DNA of 64,000 nucleotides from Kineothrix sp. MSJ-39 (GCF_018917935.1 NZ_JAHLPN010000011.1:40066-104065), one strand, 5' to 3'. Counted from the first letter of the stretch, positions 17,549 to 26,521 are shown. The notes: generated by a model from the letters alone, not told the origin. A program made the numbers and translations.

Positions 17549-18442
17549 ATGGAACTGAGACATATTCGGTATTTTAAGGCTGTTGCGGAAGAAAAAAATT
17601 TTACCCGGGCCGCGGAAAAACTGGCGATCGCCCAGCCGCCGCTCTCGAGACAGATTCAGGATCTTGAGGCAGAGCTTGGCACACAGCTTTTTATCCGCTC
17701 GCCGCATAAAGTAACACTGACAGAAGAAGGAGAACTTTTTTTGCAGTACGCCTCCCAGATACTGGATCTCGTTACCCGTTCGGAGGAAGAGGTTCGGGAG
17801 AGAAAGGAAAGTCTGCAGGGTACATTATACATTGCTTCTGTAGAAGGCTGCGGTCCAAGGCTGTTTGCGGAATGGATCGCTGCATTCGGGCAGCAGCATC
17901 CGCACGTGCAGTATAATCTCTGGAACGGTAATACGGACGATGTGAATAACCGTGTCATGAAGGGACTTTGTGAGATCGCCATGATCACAGCCCCTTATAA
18001 TACAGAAGAGTTTCAGGTACTGCCGGTTTATCAGGAACCATGGGTGGCAATGATTCCTAAAGGGCATCCTTTGTATACACCGGAAAATGATCCGGTAAAG
18101 CCGGATGATCTTCTGCCGTATCCGCTTCTGATCCCTTCCAGAGAATCCAGAAAAAGCGAGATCGACAAATGGTTTTCGCAGACCGGACAGACACCGGTTA
18201 TCCGTGGCAGGATCGCACATATGATGAATGCCTATGAGCTGAGCCTGCATGATGTCGGAATTTCCATTTATCCGGCATCGATCTCCGCACTGGCAAAGAA
18301 TAAGGAAGTCTGTATCCGTAAAATAGAGCATCCGGACGCTTATGCGTCTTATGCACTCATCTGGAAAAAGGATCATACTCTTTCCCATGTGGCACAGGAG
18401 TTCCTTTCTTATATCCGGGAAGATACTGAAAATGCAGATTAA
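17549..18442 (+). CDS. LysR family transcriptional regulator
   Basis: 297 residues, normal LTTR length. The N-terminal winged HTH (MELRHIRYFKAVAEEKNFTR, AEKLAIAQPPLSRQIQDLE) is followed by a substrate-binding domain (from about residue 90). AGAGGA precedes the ATG. No divergent neighbour shows an obvious target; it follows the metallo-hydrolase gene by 32 bp and may share its transcript. Effector unknown. Confidence 0.92.
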   Translation: MELRHIRYFKAVAEEKNFTRAAEKLAIAQPPLSRQIQDLEAELGTQLFIRSPHKVTLTEEGELFLQYASQILDLVTRSEEEVRERKESLQGTLYIASVEGCGPRLFAEWIAAFGQQHPHVQYNLWNGNTDDVNNRVMKGLCEIAMITAPYNTEEFQVLPVYQEPWVAMIPKGHPLYTPENDPVKPDDLLPYPLLIPSRESRKSEIDKWFSQTGQTPVIRGRIAHMMNAYELSLHDVGISIYPASISALAKNKEVCIRKIEHPDAYASYALIWKKDHTLSHVAQEFLSYIREDTENAD

Positions 18443-18714
18443 ACTTATTATACCCAAAAGGTATTATGATACGTTTACAATATGTATTTCACATTATAGA
18501 ACCTATATGGTACATTATAATCATCAAAAGGAAGTCAGGCCGGACCTCTAAAGTAACTGATCAATTTTAAAACGTAGAAAGGTTATGGTGAGTGTTATGA
18601 AAAAAATTATGGGCAAGATCAATGAGTTCTTTGGTGAATATTATAAGAGCTTTGGTGAAAGAATCTGATCGAAGAGGCGTAAAATGAATCAGAGTGATAA
18701 TCAGACAGAGTCGT
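18443..18714 (+). other. Short transcript region with possible 23-aa peptide
   Basis: Non-coding by normal criteria. A -10-like TATAAT lies at 18516-18521 without a good -35. Downstream a frame at 18598-18669 (MKKIMGKINEFFGEYYKSFG plus ERI) has AAAGG about 15 bp upstream, so initiation is doubtful. A strong terminator closes the stretch. It may be a small RNA or peptide gene, or the 3-prime tail of the LysR transcript. Confidence 0.35.
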
Positions 18715-18756
18715 AAGACTGGCAGTGTATCGATTACATTGCCAGTCTTATTTTTT
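18715..18756 (+). terminator. Strong intrinsic terminator
   Basis: Stem AAGACTGGCAGTG with CATTGCCAGTCTT (12 pairs, one mismatch), 9-nt loop, then ATTTTTT. Confidence 0.9.
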
Positions 18757-18878
18757 GAAAAACTCTTTTTTGAAAAAATAGGGACTTGCATACAACAGAT
18801 GGATATGCTATGATATCCCTCGACGGCATACAGTTGTGCGCCGTACAAAAACATTCGGGAGAATGGAGCGTGAAAGAA

Positions 18879-19322
18879 ATGGAACAGTCTACCGGCTATT
18901 TTGTGGTAAAGCAGAAAGCATTACCGGAAGTATTGTTAAAGGTTGTGGAAGCAAAGAAGCTGATAGAGTCCGAACGTGCTGTTTCCGTGCAGGAAGCAAC
19001 GGAGCGGGTGGGGATCAGCCGCAGTTCTTTTTATAAGTACAAGGACGATATTTTTCCTTTTCATGATACAGCGGCTGGCAAGACGATCACGCTGACCTTC
19101 CAAATGGATGATGAACCGGGCTTGTTATCGGATGTGCTCAAGATCATAGCCACATTCGGAGCAAATATATTAACCATCCATCAGAGTATTCCGATCAACG
19201 GAGTTGCCTCCCTGACGATCAGTGTACAGGTATTGCCGACAACGGCGGATGTATCCCTGATGGTCGATGAGATGGAAAAACAAAAAGGCGTACATTACGT
19301 GAAAATCATAGCTAAGGAGTAA
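18879..19322 (+). CDS. ACT domain protein (PheB/UPF0735 type)
   Basis: 147 residues: an N-terminal HTH-like part (SVQEATERVGISRSSFYKYK) and a C-terminal ACT domain (TLTFQMDDEPGLLSDVLKII, TIHQSIPINGVASLTI). The ACT domain probably binds an amino acid. The gene lies 5 bp before homoserine dehydrogenase, matching the Firmicutes arrangement in which this protein precedes hom; a role in sensing or regulating aspartate-family amino acid synthesis is inferred. Start at 18879 is supported by GGAG about 10 bp upstream; an in-frame ATG at 18786 has no ribosome site. Confidence 0.88.
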   Translation: MEQSTGYFVVKQKALPEVLLKVVEAKKLIESERAVSVQEATERVGISRSSFYKYKDDIFPFHDTAAGKTITLTFQMDDEPGLLSDVLKIIATFGANILTIHQSIPINGVASLTISVQVLPTTADVSLMVDEMEKQKGVHYVKIIAKE

Positions 19323-19327
19323 AGAAA

Positions 19328-20533
19328 ATGGTAAAAGTAGCAGTATTAGGATATGGTACAGTAGGAAGCGGTATCGTTGAGGTAATCAAAACAAACCAGG
19401 ATATGGTCGATAAGAAAGCCGGAGATGAGATTGATGTAAAATATATCTTGGATCTGCGTGATTTCCTGGGAGATCCTTATGAGAATCTGGTTGTACATGA
19501 TGTCGAAGTCATCTTAAACGATCCGGAGGTGCTTGTGATCGCGGAAGCAATGGGCGGCGTGGAACCGGCCTATACCTTCACAAAGAGAGCACTCAGCGCA
19601 GGTAAGAGCGTATGTACTTCTAATAAAGAGCTTGTTGCAAAGCATGGTGCGGAACTGCTTGAGTTAGCACGTGCTAATAAATGTAACTATATGTTTGAAG
19701 CAAGTGTCGGCGGCGGTATTCCGATCATCCGTCCATTAAATGCTTCTCTGACACCGGAGCGTGTGGACGGTATCACAGGTATTTTAAACGGTACAACAAA
19801 CTACATCCTGACCAAGATGGAAAAGGAAGGATCAGATTTTGATACAGTACTGAAGGAAGCACAGGAAAAAGGCTATGCGGAGCGTAATCCGGAAGCAGAT
19901 GTGGAAGGCTATGATGCATGTCGTAAGATTGCGATTCTTTCTTCTTTGATCTATGGTAAAAACGTAAATTTTGAGCATATTTATACAGAGGGTATTACAA
20001 AGATCACGACAAATGATTTCGCTTATGCAAAGAAAGCCGGTTATACGATCAAGCTGCTTGCCATGAGCAAAGAGGTAGACGGCAAATATTTTGCCATGGT
20101 AACACCTTGCATGATTAATGCCCAGAACCCACTTTATTTTGTAAATGATGTATTTAACGGTATTCTGGTACACGGCAATACACTGGGGAATACAATGTAT
20201 TATGGAGCAGGTGCAGGTAAACTTCCGACAGCAAGTGCGGTTGTATCCGATATCATTGACTGCGTGAAACATCTTGGAAAGACAGTATTCTGCTTCTGGG
20301 ATAAAGAAGAACTGACATTGTCCAGCATGGATGATTCTGTAAAACGTTTCTTTGTCCGTGTGAAAGATGCTGATTTTGCAAAGGCAAAAGAAGTATTTGG
20401 TGATGTGGAAGAGATTGATGCACAGATCGCAGGCGAAAAGGGCTTCTTTACAAATGCGATGAGCGAGAAAGCATTTAAAGAAAAGAGTGCACAGGTCGGT
20501 GAGATCATCAGCCGGATCCGTGTTGAGGAGTAA
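19328..20533 (+). CDS. hom: Homoserine dehydrogenase
   Basis: NAD(P)H-dependent reduction of aspartate-4-semialdehyde to homoserine, the branch to threonine and methionine. 401 residues. The nucleotide-binding GYGTVGSGIVE is at residues 8-18, the substrate region VGGGIPIIRPL near 138 and GILNGTTNYIL near 158. The C-terminal ~60 residues form an ACT-like regulatory end (KRFFVRVKDAD). AAGGAG precedes the ATG. Likely operon with the ACT protein and the aspartokinase. Confidence 0.96.
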   Translation: MVKVAVLGYGTVGSGIVEVIKTNQDMVDKKAGDEIDVKYILDLRDFLGDPYENLVVHDVEVILNDPEVLVIAEAMGGVEPAYTFTKRALSAGKSVCTSNKELVAKHGAELLELARANKCNYMFEASVGGGIPIIRPLNASLTPERVDGITGILNGTTNYILTKMEKEGSDFDTVLKEAQEKGYAERNPEADVEGYDACRKIAILSSLIYGKNVNFEHIYTEGITKITTNDFAYAKKAGYTIKLLAMSKEVDGKYFAMVTPCMINAQNPLYFVNDVFNGILVHGNTLGNTMYYGAGAGKLPTASAVVSDIIDCVKHLGKTVFCFWDKEELTLSSMDDSVKRFFVRVKDADFAKAKEVFGDVEEIDAQIAGEKGFFTNAMSEKAFKEKSAQVGEIISRIRVEE

Positions 20534-20608
20534 GCACGGATTACATATGGAATCGCACATGACAGCGCGTGTGATCCTAAGTGAAAATAAATACCGAGGA
20601 GTAGGAAA

Positions 20609-21928
20609 ATGAAAAAAGTAGTAAAATTTGGTGGTAGTTCATTAGCAAGCGCAGAGCAGTTTGAAAAGGTGGGAAAGATTATCCGCGCAGACAAGGCAAG
20701 ATGTTATGTAGTACCGTCTGCACCGGGTAAGAGAAACAGCAAGGATACAAAAGTAACGGATATGCTGTACAATACCTATGCACTGGCAGAAAGTGACGAC
20801 GCATTTGATAAAGAACTGGATGCGATCAAAGCAAGATATCAGGAGATCATCGACGGATTGAAATTAAAACTTTCCCTGGATAAGGAATTCGAAGTGATCC
20901 GCGAGAACTTTAAAAAGAAAGCGGGCAGTGATTATGCAGCAAGCCGCGGTGAGTTCTTAAACGGTATCATTATGGCAAATTATCTGGGTTATGAATTCAT
21001 CGATGCAGCAGAAGTAATCTTCTTTGATGAAGATGGCAATTTTATGCCGGATCATACAAATGAGGTGCTTTCCGCACGTCTTGCCGATACACCAAAGGCT
21101 GTTGTACCGGGCTTCTACGGTGCGAAGCTGGATGGCAGTGTAAAGACTTTCTCCAGAGGCGGCTCTGATATCACAGGTTCTATCGTGGCAAAGGCTGCAC
21201 ACGTGGATGTATATGAAAACTGGACAGATGTTTCAGGCTTTTTGATCGCTGATCCACGTATCATCGATAATCCCAAAGGAATTGATACAATTACCTATCG
21301 CGAACTGCGAGAGCTTTCTTACATGGGTGCTACAGTACTGCATGAAGATGCGATCTTCCCGGTTCGTAAGGAAGGCATTCCGATCAATATCCGTAATACA
21401 AATGCACCGAAGGACAACGGTACATGGATCGTAGAAAGCACTTGTCAGAAGCCGAAATACGTGATCACAGGTATTGCGGGTAAGAAGGGCTTCTGTTCCA
21501 TCAATATTGAAAAGGATCTCATGAATTCCGAGATCGGTTTTGGCAGAAAGGTTCTGCAGGCATTTGAAGAAAATGAGATTTCTTTTGAACATGTACCATC
21601 CGGTATCGATACAATGACGGTATTTGTACACCAGTCAGAATTCATGGAAAAAGAACAGCGTGTATTGGCAGCGATCCACAAGCTGGCACATCCGGATTCC
21701 ATTGATCTGGAGTCTGATCTGGCACTGATCGCAGTCGTAGGACGTGGTATGAGACAGATGCGTGGTACAGCCGGACGGATCTTCTCCGCACTGGCACATG
21801 CCAATGTCAATGTCAAGATGATTGATCAGGGATCTTCCGAGCTGAATATCATCATTGGTGTGAAGAACGAAGACTTTGATGCAGCGATCCGTGCAATCTA
21901 CAATATCTTTGTTGAGATTCAGTTATAA
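20609..21928 (+). CDS. lysC: Aspartate kinase
   Basis: Phosphorylates aspartate, first step to lysine, threonine and methionine. 439 residues. The N-terminal KFGGSSLA is the kinase ATP/substrate motif; the FSRGGSDITGSIVAKA segment near residue 192 and ENWTDVSGF follow. The C-terminal part carries two ACT domains (GITGIAGK-like at ~288, IAVVGRGMRQM at ~372), the usual site of amino acid feedback. The position behind hom suggests a threonine-branch isozyme; which effector inhibits it cannot be read. GAGGAG lies before the ATG. Confidence 0.95.
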   Translation: MKKVVKFGGSSLASAEQFEKVGKIIRADKARCYVVPSAPGKRNSKDTKVTDMLYNTYALAESDDAFDKELDAIKARYQEIIDGLKLKLSLDKEFEVIRENFKKKAGSDYAASRGEFLNGIIMANYLGYEFIDAAEVIFFDEDGNFMPDHTNEVLSARLADTPKAVVPGFYGAKLDGSVKTFSRGGSDITGSIVAKAAHVDVYENWTDVSGFLIADPRIIDNPKGIDTITYRELRELSYMGATVLHEDAIFPVRKEGIPINIRNTNAPKDNGTWIVESTCQKPKYVITGIAGKKGFCSINIEKDLMNSEIGFGRKVLQAFEENEISFEHVPSGIDTMTVFVHQSEFMEKEQRVLAAIHKLAHPDSIDLESDLALIAVVGRGMRQMRGTAGRIFSALAHANVNVKMIDQGSSELNIIIGVKNEDFDAAIRAIYNIFVEIQL

Positions 21929-21958
21929 ATTCTGATTAAGTAAATACAGATAAAAGAA

Positions 21959-22120
21959 GAAACATCATATAGCAAGCAATCGATAGCGTAGGCGACTGAG
22001 ATTTATCGCTCGTTTACCCGGCGGCGAGATCGAAACGCTCTTTTTCGACCAGAGCCAGGTAAAATACGAGCAAGATAAATCGCAAGGTAGCCAAGCGTGA
22101 TTGCGGCTATATGATGTTTC
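21959..22120. repeat. 162-bp imperfect palindrome
   Basis: Outer arms GAAACATCATATAGC (21959-21973) and its exact complement (22106-22120). Inside, further complementary pairs stack in order: GCAATC/GATTGC, GATTTATC/GATAAATC, GCTCGT/ACGAGC, TTTACC/GGTAAA, and an apical TCGAAA/TTTCGA. The whole could fold into one long, interrupted hairpin. No coding frame is believable and no poly-T follows. It could be a MITE-like element or a structured RNA at the 3-prime end of lysC. Confidence 0.78.
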
Positions 22121-22188
22121 TGTTTATATGAAATGACTATAAAATGCCAAAATAATTTGGCAAAATGGCACAAAAAGAAAGTAGGGGA

Positions 22189-22217
22189 TTGCGCTTTCAT
22201 AAGTGGAATCGTATACT
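22189..22217 (+). promoter_or_regulatory. Promoter of the secreted-protein gene
   Basis: TTGCGC (22189-22194), 17-bp spacer, TATACT (22212-22217); the ATG is about 44 bp downstream of the -10. Confidence 0.55.
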
Positions 22218-22260
22218 AAAAATGTGTATATCACAATAATTATTTGATATGGAGGGACTT

Positions 22261-22833
22261 ATGAAAAGTAAAAAAGGAATCAAGAAACTTTTAATGGCTC
22301 TTGCACTGGTATTATGTGTTGCTGCATTTGTTCCGGCAACTGCAAGCGTACAGGCAGAGGCAAAAACAAAAACAATAAAGGCATACACGAATTATGAAAA
22401 AAACTACAAGAAGTCGCCAGCTGTTAAACTTGGAGTGACTTATAAGGTTTCTTCACAGAAAAAACGTAGTGCAGTAAAATTTACAGCTCCGAAAGCAGGC
22501 ACATATAAGGTTACGATCAGCAATGCAGCTTCTGTTCCCAAGGCAAAAGACGGAGTAGATATTATGTATGGCACCGCCCATATTAATAAACCATCATCTA
22601 CTGGGCGGTATCTGTTTCCTGAAAAGGTAAAAACACAGGGGGGTAAGAGTTATACATTGTATATGACTACCAATTATTGTTATAACAATTTTGGAAAGGG
22701 GAAAAAAGTAGAAACCTATTTATCTCTGGCAAGCAGATATGGTAAGATTAAGCTTAAAAAGGGAGAAACAATATATATAGATTTCTCATGTACAAGCAAA
22801 AAAAATACTTATAATTTGAAAATTACAAAGTAA
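22261..22833 (+). CDS. Secreted protein of unknown function
   Basis: 190 residues with a clear Sec signal (KKLLMALALVLCVAAFVPATA, predicted cleavage after an Ala near 35-38, split here as visible residues about 9-30). The mature part is basic, rich in Lys, Tyr, Ser and Thr, with beta-rich segments such as APKAGTYKVTISNA, resembling carbohydrate-binding or Ig-like folds common in secreted Lachnospiraceae proteins; no catalytic motif is seen. ATG 22261 follows GGAGGG; the ATG at 22249 overlaps that site. It has its own promoter and terminator and sits in AT-rich accessory DNA. Confidence 0.78.
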   Translation: MKSKKGIKKLLMALALVLCVAAFVPATASVQAEAKTKTIKAYTNYEKNYKKSPAVKLGVTYKVSSQKKRSAVKFTAPKAGTYKVTISNAASVPKAKDGVDIMYGTAHINKPSSTGRYLFPEKVKTQGGKSYTLYMTTNYCYNNFGKGKKVETYLSLASRYGKIKLKKGETIYIDFSCTSKKNTYNLKITK

Positions 22834-22855
22834 GATTTCAATCGAAACTACACAG

Positions 22856-22904
22856 GCGGCGTTTCTGACTTCCCAGGCAGGAAGTTAGGAACGCTGCTTT
22901 TTTT
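22856..22904 (+). terminator. Intrinsic terminator of the secreted-protein gene
   Basis: An 18-bp stem with three G-U pairs (arms 22856-22873 and 22880-22897), 6-nt loop, then TTTTTTT. Confidence 0.9.
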
Positions 22905-22911
22905 ATGATGT

Positions 22912-22995
22912 ATGGCAACAAAAAACATTATTTTAGAACTCAGAACCGGAAGAGGAATGTCGCAGGATGAACTGGCTGATAAGCTTATGGTATGA
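22912..22995 (+). pseudogene. Truncated XRE-type HTH gene remnant
   Basis: ATG opens MATKNIILELRTGRGMSQDE then LADKLMV and a stop, i.e. only the first half of an XRE helix-turn-helix. No intact continuation is found. The following ~300 bp to the AAA gene hold only a short TTG-started frame near 23031 (LKRRADLLIDEKYKRQII) with AGAAGGAG upstream, and otherwise nothing I recognise. Reads as a decayed regulator. Confidence 0.6.
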
Positions 22996-23298
22996 AGCTG
23001 AAGAGTCTATAGAAGGAGATGATTATTCTTGAAGAGAAGAGCAGATCTGCTAATAGATGAAAAGTATAAAAGACAGATTATCTAATCTTGATAGTAAAAG
23101 TTATTCAGCAAAAAATAATATATAATTGGTAGTATTTATTTCTCGTATAGACAGCGCAAATCGATAAATTGGTTACCCACTGCATAAAAATGTGCAAATA
23201 CACATAAAATAGTAATGTCTATTGATTAAATAAACGTTGGATGATACAATATCATTACTAAAAAATGTGTCAAGACACAAAAATAAGGAGTAAAACTC

Positions 23299-24552
23299 AT
23301 GGAGATTAAAAGAGATGCATACCTTGAACAGTTAAGGATAAGAAAAGATAATGGGATGATAAAGATTATCACGGGAATCAGGAGATGCGGAAAATCATTC
23401 CTGTTATTTGTATTGTATAAAAAATATTTATTGGAGAGTGGTGTAGATAATGCCCATATCATTGAGATTGCTTTAGATGGCATTGAAAATGAGGAGCTGA
23501 GAGATCCAAAGAAGTGTTACCAGCATATTAAAGATGCAATGAAAGATGACCAGAAGTATTATCTGCTTTTGGACGAAGTACAGTTTATGCCACGATTTGA
23601 GGAAGTGCTGAACAGCCTGCTTCGTATTAGCAATATTGATGTATATGTGACTGGAAGTAACTCTAAGTTTTTATCCAGCGATATTGTAACTGAATTTAGA
23701 GGCAGAGGAGATGAAATAAGAATATATCCGCTGTCCTTCGCAGAGTTTTATGCGGCTTTTGATGGAGATTATGACGATGCTTGGGAGGAATATATGATAT
23801 ATGGTGGTTTACCACAGGTGGTACAGTTTTCTGTGGAACGCCAAAAGGCTGAGTATCTAAAAAACATTTTCACAAATGTTTATATTAAGGATGTTGTAGA
23901 ACGAAACAAGCTTCAAAATGTTGATGAGATTTATACTTTAGTAGATATTCTTGCTTCTGCGATAGGAGCGCCTACTAATCCAACTAAAATATCAAATACT
24001 TTTAAAAGTGAACGTGGTATCAATTACAGCAATAAGACCATATCCAAACATATAGATTATCTTGTGGAGGCATTTTTGATTTCTAAAGCTGACAGATATG
24101 ATATTAAAGGCAGAAAATATGTGGGAGCAAATCTGAAATACTATTTTTCAGATGTGGGACTTAGAAATGCCAGATTGAATTTTAGACAGCAGGAACCTAC
24201 TCATATCATGGAAAATATTGTTTATAATGAGCTGCTTATCAGAGGCTATAATGTGGATGTTGGTATTGTAGAGGTATATGCAAAAAATGATGAAGGAAAA
24301 ACAACTCGAAAGCAGTTTGAAGTTGATTTTGTAGTCAATCAGGGTAGTCAGAGATATTATATTCAGGTGGCCTATAATATGACTTCTGAGGAAAAACAGA
24401 CGCAGGAACTTAATTCATTTAGAAATATTCCGGATTCGTTTAAAAAGATTGTGATAGTAAACGGAACGAAAAAGCCTTGGAGAAATGAGGAAGGTTTTGT
24501 GATCATGGGAATGAAGTATTTTCTGCTTAATGCGGATAGTTTGGAGTTTTAG
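23299..24552 (+). CDS. AAA_14 ATPase with DUF4143 domain
   Basis: 417 residues. Walker A GIRRCGKS at residues 26-33, Walker B YYLLLDEVQ near 95, a sensor VTGSNS near 125, then a C-terminal DUF4143 domain (about 200-370) with nuclease-like fold. Members are common, variable accessory genes in gut anaerobes; the physiological role is not settled. AAGGAG precedes the ATG. AT-rich codon use differs from flanking core genes, suggesting horizontal origin. Confidence 0.9.
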   Translation: MEIKRDAYLEQLRIRKDNGMIKIITGIRRCGKSFLLFVLYKKYLLESGVDNAHIIEIALDGIENEELRDPKKCYQHIKDAMKDDQKYYLLLDEVQFMPRFEEVLNSLLRISNIDVYVTGSNSKFLSSDIVTEFRGRGDEIRIYPLSFAEFYAAFDGDYDDAWEEYMIYGGLPQVVQFSVERQKAEYLKNIFTNVYIKDVVERNKLQNVDEIYTLVDILASAIGAPTNPTKISNTFKSERGINYSNKTISKHIDYLVEAFLISKADRYDIKGRKYVGANLKYYFSDVGLRNARLNFRQQEPTHIMENIVYNELLIRGYNVDVGIVEVYAKNDEGKTTRKQFEVDFVVNQGSQRYYIQVAYNMTSEEKQTQELNSFRNIPDSFKKIVIVNGTKKPWRNEEGFVIMGMKYFLLNADSLEF

Positions 24553-24553
24553 T

Positions 24554-24784
24554 ATGAAAGAGGAGATACAGCTTCAGGACAAAATGAATTGGATTTTTTA
24601 TAATACAACAGCAGATCTGTCGGAAGCACCGGAAGGAATCAGAGAATTCCTAAGTTATATTGAGAATGAAACTGTGGACGGTGACTTTACAAAATTATTG
24701 GATAAAAAAGTAAAAAATGCAAGACTGAATGAGGATTGGAGGTCGATCACGGAGGCTGAGGCAAGGAAGATGCTGCATCTATAA
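24554..24784 (+). pseudogene. Fragment resembling the C-terminus of an Rpn-family protein
   Basis: A 76-codon frame beginning one base after the AAA gene. Its sequence (LSEAPEGIREFLSYIENE, LLDKKVKNARLNEDWRSITE) resembles the C-terminal part of Rpn/PD-(D/E)XK nuclease-family transposase proteins (compare the Rpn gene at 63117), without the nuclease core. It could still be expressed as a small protein coupled to the AAA gene. Ends overlapping the convergent TetR gene by 6 bp. Confidence 0.5.
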
Positions 24785-25306
24785 GATTAGGCTTCTGACC
24801 ATCTGCGCCATGGCGGCAGGTGTTTCCTGCATACCGCCTTCGAGCCATTTTAAAAACACATTATAAAGGGCACCGGAATAAAAATAGATCTTATAGCGCC
24901 CCACATCATTAAACGGCATATCGCCGATCTGTTCTTCTAACTGCCTGTCGAAAATATCCAGATAGATATAGGCAAGCCCTGCTTTATACACGCATAAGAT
25001 AAAATGCTTGTAAGTCTTGAAGTAACGGAAGATCAATAAGATGGAATCATACCCGAAAAAGTCGTCAGATAGTTTGGCGGCTTTTTTTCTATAATTCTGC
25101 CAGATCTCATCTGTTACTTTGATCAGAACTTCTTCCTTGGAAGCAAAATTCCGGTAATAGGAGGCTCTTGCCACGCCGGCAGTCTGCACGATCTCTGTGA
25201 CTGTAATATCTGAAAAATTTTTCGTTTCCATAAGTTTTGTCAAAGCTCTTGCAATCCGCAGCTTCACAAGGCGGTTTGCTTCCAGTCGTTTATCAGATTC
25301 TTTCAT
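24779..25306 (-). CDS. TetR/AcrR family transcriptional regulator
   Basis: 175 residues; the HTH (NFSDITVTEIVQTAGVARAS, YYRNFASKEE) is at about 30-65 and the ligand-binding part follows. It is divergent from the DegV gene, with two palindromes in the 268-bp gap that fit as its operators. The ligand is not predictable; regulation of the DegV fatty-acid-binding protein is a plausible inference. Confidence 0.9.
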   Translation of the reverse strand: MKESDKRLEANRLVKLRIARALTKLMETKNFSDITVTEIVQTAGVARASYYRNFASKEEVLIKVTDEIWQNYRKKAAKLSDDFFGYDSILLIFRYFKTYKHFILCVYKAGLAYIYLDIFDRQLEEQIGDMPFNDVGRYKIYFYSGALYNVFLKWLEGGMQETPAAMAQMVRSLIL

Positions 25307-25372
25307 CTATATCTCCATTCCGCCGCTGGCAGCGGCACAGGTAATACATTTCCCATTATGACATGATATAAA

Positions 25373-25469
25373 ATGAGATAAATTGTCTCATATTCACATC
25401 TTGAATTCCCATTTTTCCATGCTAAAATCATATTTATGCAATATATGTGATACAAAATATCTCACATAT
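25373..25469. promoter_or_regulatory. Two palindromic operators between TetR and DegV genes
   Basis: Site 1 (25373-25391): ATGAGA-7 bp-TCTCAT. Site 2 (25443-25469): ATATGTGA-11 bp-TCACATAT. Both share a TGAGA/TCTCA-like core and lie in the divergent promoter region, consistent with TetR binding. Confidence 0.6.
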
Positions 25470-25574
25470 ATCTGCCTATACTATGACACAGGAAACGGAC
25501 AAAGTCAAGAAAAGAGATGTCATGTAGGACTGTAAGGTATTGAAAAGCGAGAGCATGACAGGAAATGGAGTAAA

Positions 25575-26408
25575 ATGAGAATTATAACAGATACGGGAAC
25601 AGATATACTGGAGGCAGAAGCAAAGAAACTGGGGATCGAACTGGTAGCGATCCATTCCAGCTTTACGGATGCTTCTTTCAGCGAAAACACGGAAACAGAG
25701 TTTCAACGGTTTTATGAAAAGCTGCGTCAGTCGGATATGCTGCCGGTTTCCAGCCAGCCATCGCCGGCTAACTTTCTGGAGCTTTTTGAAGATGCCAGAG
25801 AAAAGCAGGAGGAGGTTGTGGTGATCACGATTTCCTCGAAGCTGTCCGGTACGTATAATGGAGCAGTGCTTGCAAAGGACATGGCGGAATATGACAATAT
25901 TTATGTGGTAGACAGCCTGCAGGCATCTTTGTCGGAAAGGCTGCTTGTGGAATATGCGGTAAAACTCCGTGATGCCGGCATGGGGGCAAAGGAGCTTGTC
26001 CGGACACTGGAGCGGGATAGAGAGCGTGTGATGCTGACAGGTGTTCCGTCTACACTTTTGTATCTCAAAATGGGAGGACGTATTTCACCTGTTGTGGCGG
26101 CAGTCGGTGGTGTGATCGGGATCAAACCGGTGCTCTGGCTGAAGGGCGGTGTGATCGAAAGCCGCAGCAAGGCAAGGGGCATGCGTATGGCGAAGTCAGG
26201 CATGCAGAGCTTCTTAAAGGATTACGAGGTAGATCCGGCAATGCCTGTGATGTTTGCACACAGTGACAATGCTGAAATGGGACAGCAGTTTATGGAGGAG
26301 ACGGAGCAGCAGTTTGGACTGACAGGCTGCAGTCTGCATGAGATCGGGATGGCGATCGGAACACACATCGGGCCGGATGCCCTTATGATGGCATTTATGC
26401 GGAAGTAG
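25575..26408 (+). CDS. DegV family fatty-acid-binding protein
   Basis: 277 residues. N-terminal IITDTGTDI, VSSQPSPANF near residue 60, TISSKLSGTYNGAVLAKD near 95, and the C-terminal HSDNAEMGQQF and GMAIGTHIGPDAL match DegV/FakB proteins, which present bound fatty acids to a FakA kinase for phosphorylation. No fakA lies nearby. Single gene, divergent from a TetR regulator. GAAATGGAG precedes the ATG. Confidence 0.92.
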   Translation: MRIITDTGTDILEAEAKKLGIELVAIHSSFTDASFSENTETEFQRFYEKLRQSDMLPVSSQPSPANFLELFEDAREKQEEVVVITISSKLSGTYNGAVLAKDMAEYDNIYVVDSLQASLSERLLVEYAVKLRDAGMGAKELVRTLERDRERVMLTGVPSTLLYLKMGGRISPVVAAVGGVIGIKPVLWLKGGVIESRSKARGMRMAKSGMQSFLKDYEVDPAMPVMFAHSDNAEMGQQFMEETEQQFGLTGCSLHEIGMAIGTHIGPDALMMAFMRK

Positions 26409-26459
26409 CCAGGTAAAAGTAAAAATAGAGATTGCCGACAGTATATGTATTGTCGGTCA

Positions 26460-26497
26460 GACCCACCTGTATGTTGAAAAACGACAGGTGGGTCTTT
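26460..26497 (+). terminator. Terminator behind the DegV gene
   Basis: Stem GACCCACCTGT / ACAGGTGGGTC (11 bp), 13-nt loop, then TTTGTT. The bases after it copy the start of the 90-bp element. Confidence 0.75.
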
Positions 26498-26518
26498 GTT
26501 ATGGTGACTGAGAAAATA
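26498..26518 (+). repeat. Decayed start of the 90-bp element, copy 3
   Basis: GTTATGG-T-GAC then GAGAAAAT matches the first ~20 bases of the two full copies, again directly after a terminator hairpin; the rest is absent or replaced by the GntR promoter region. Confidence 0.45.
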
Positions 26519-26521
26519 TAA

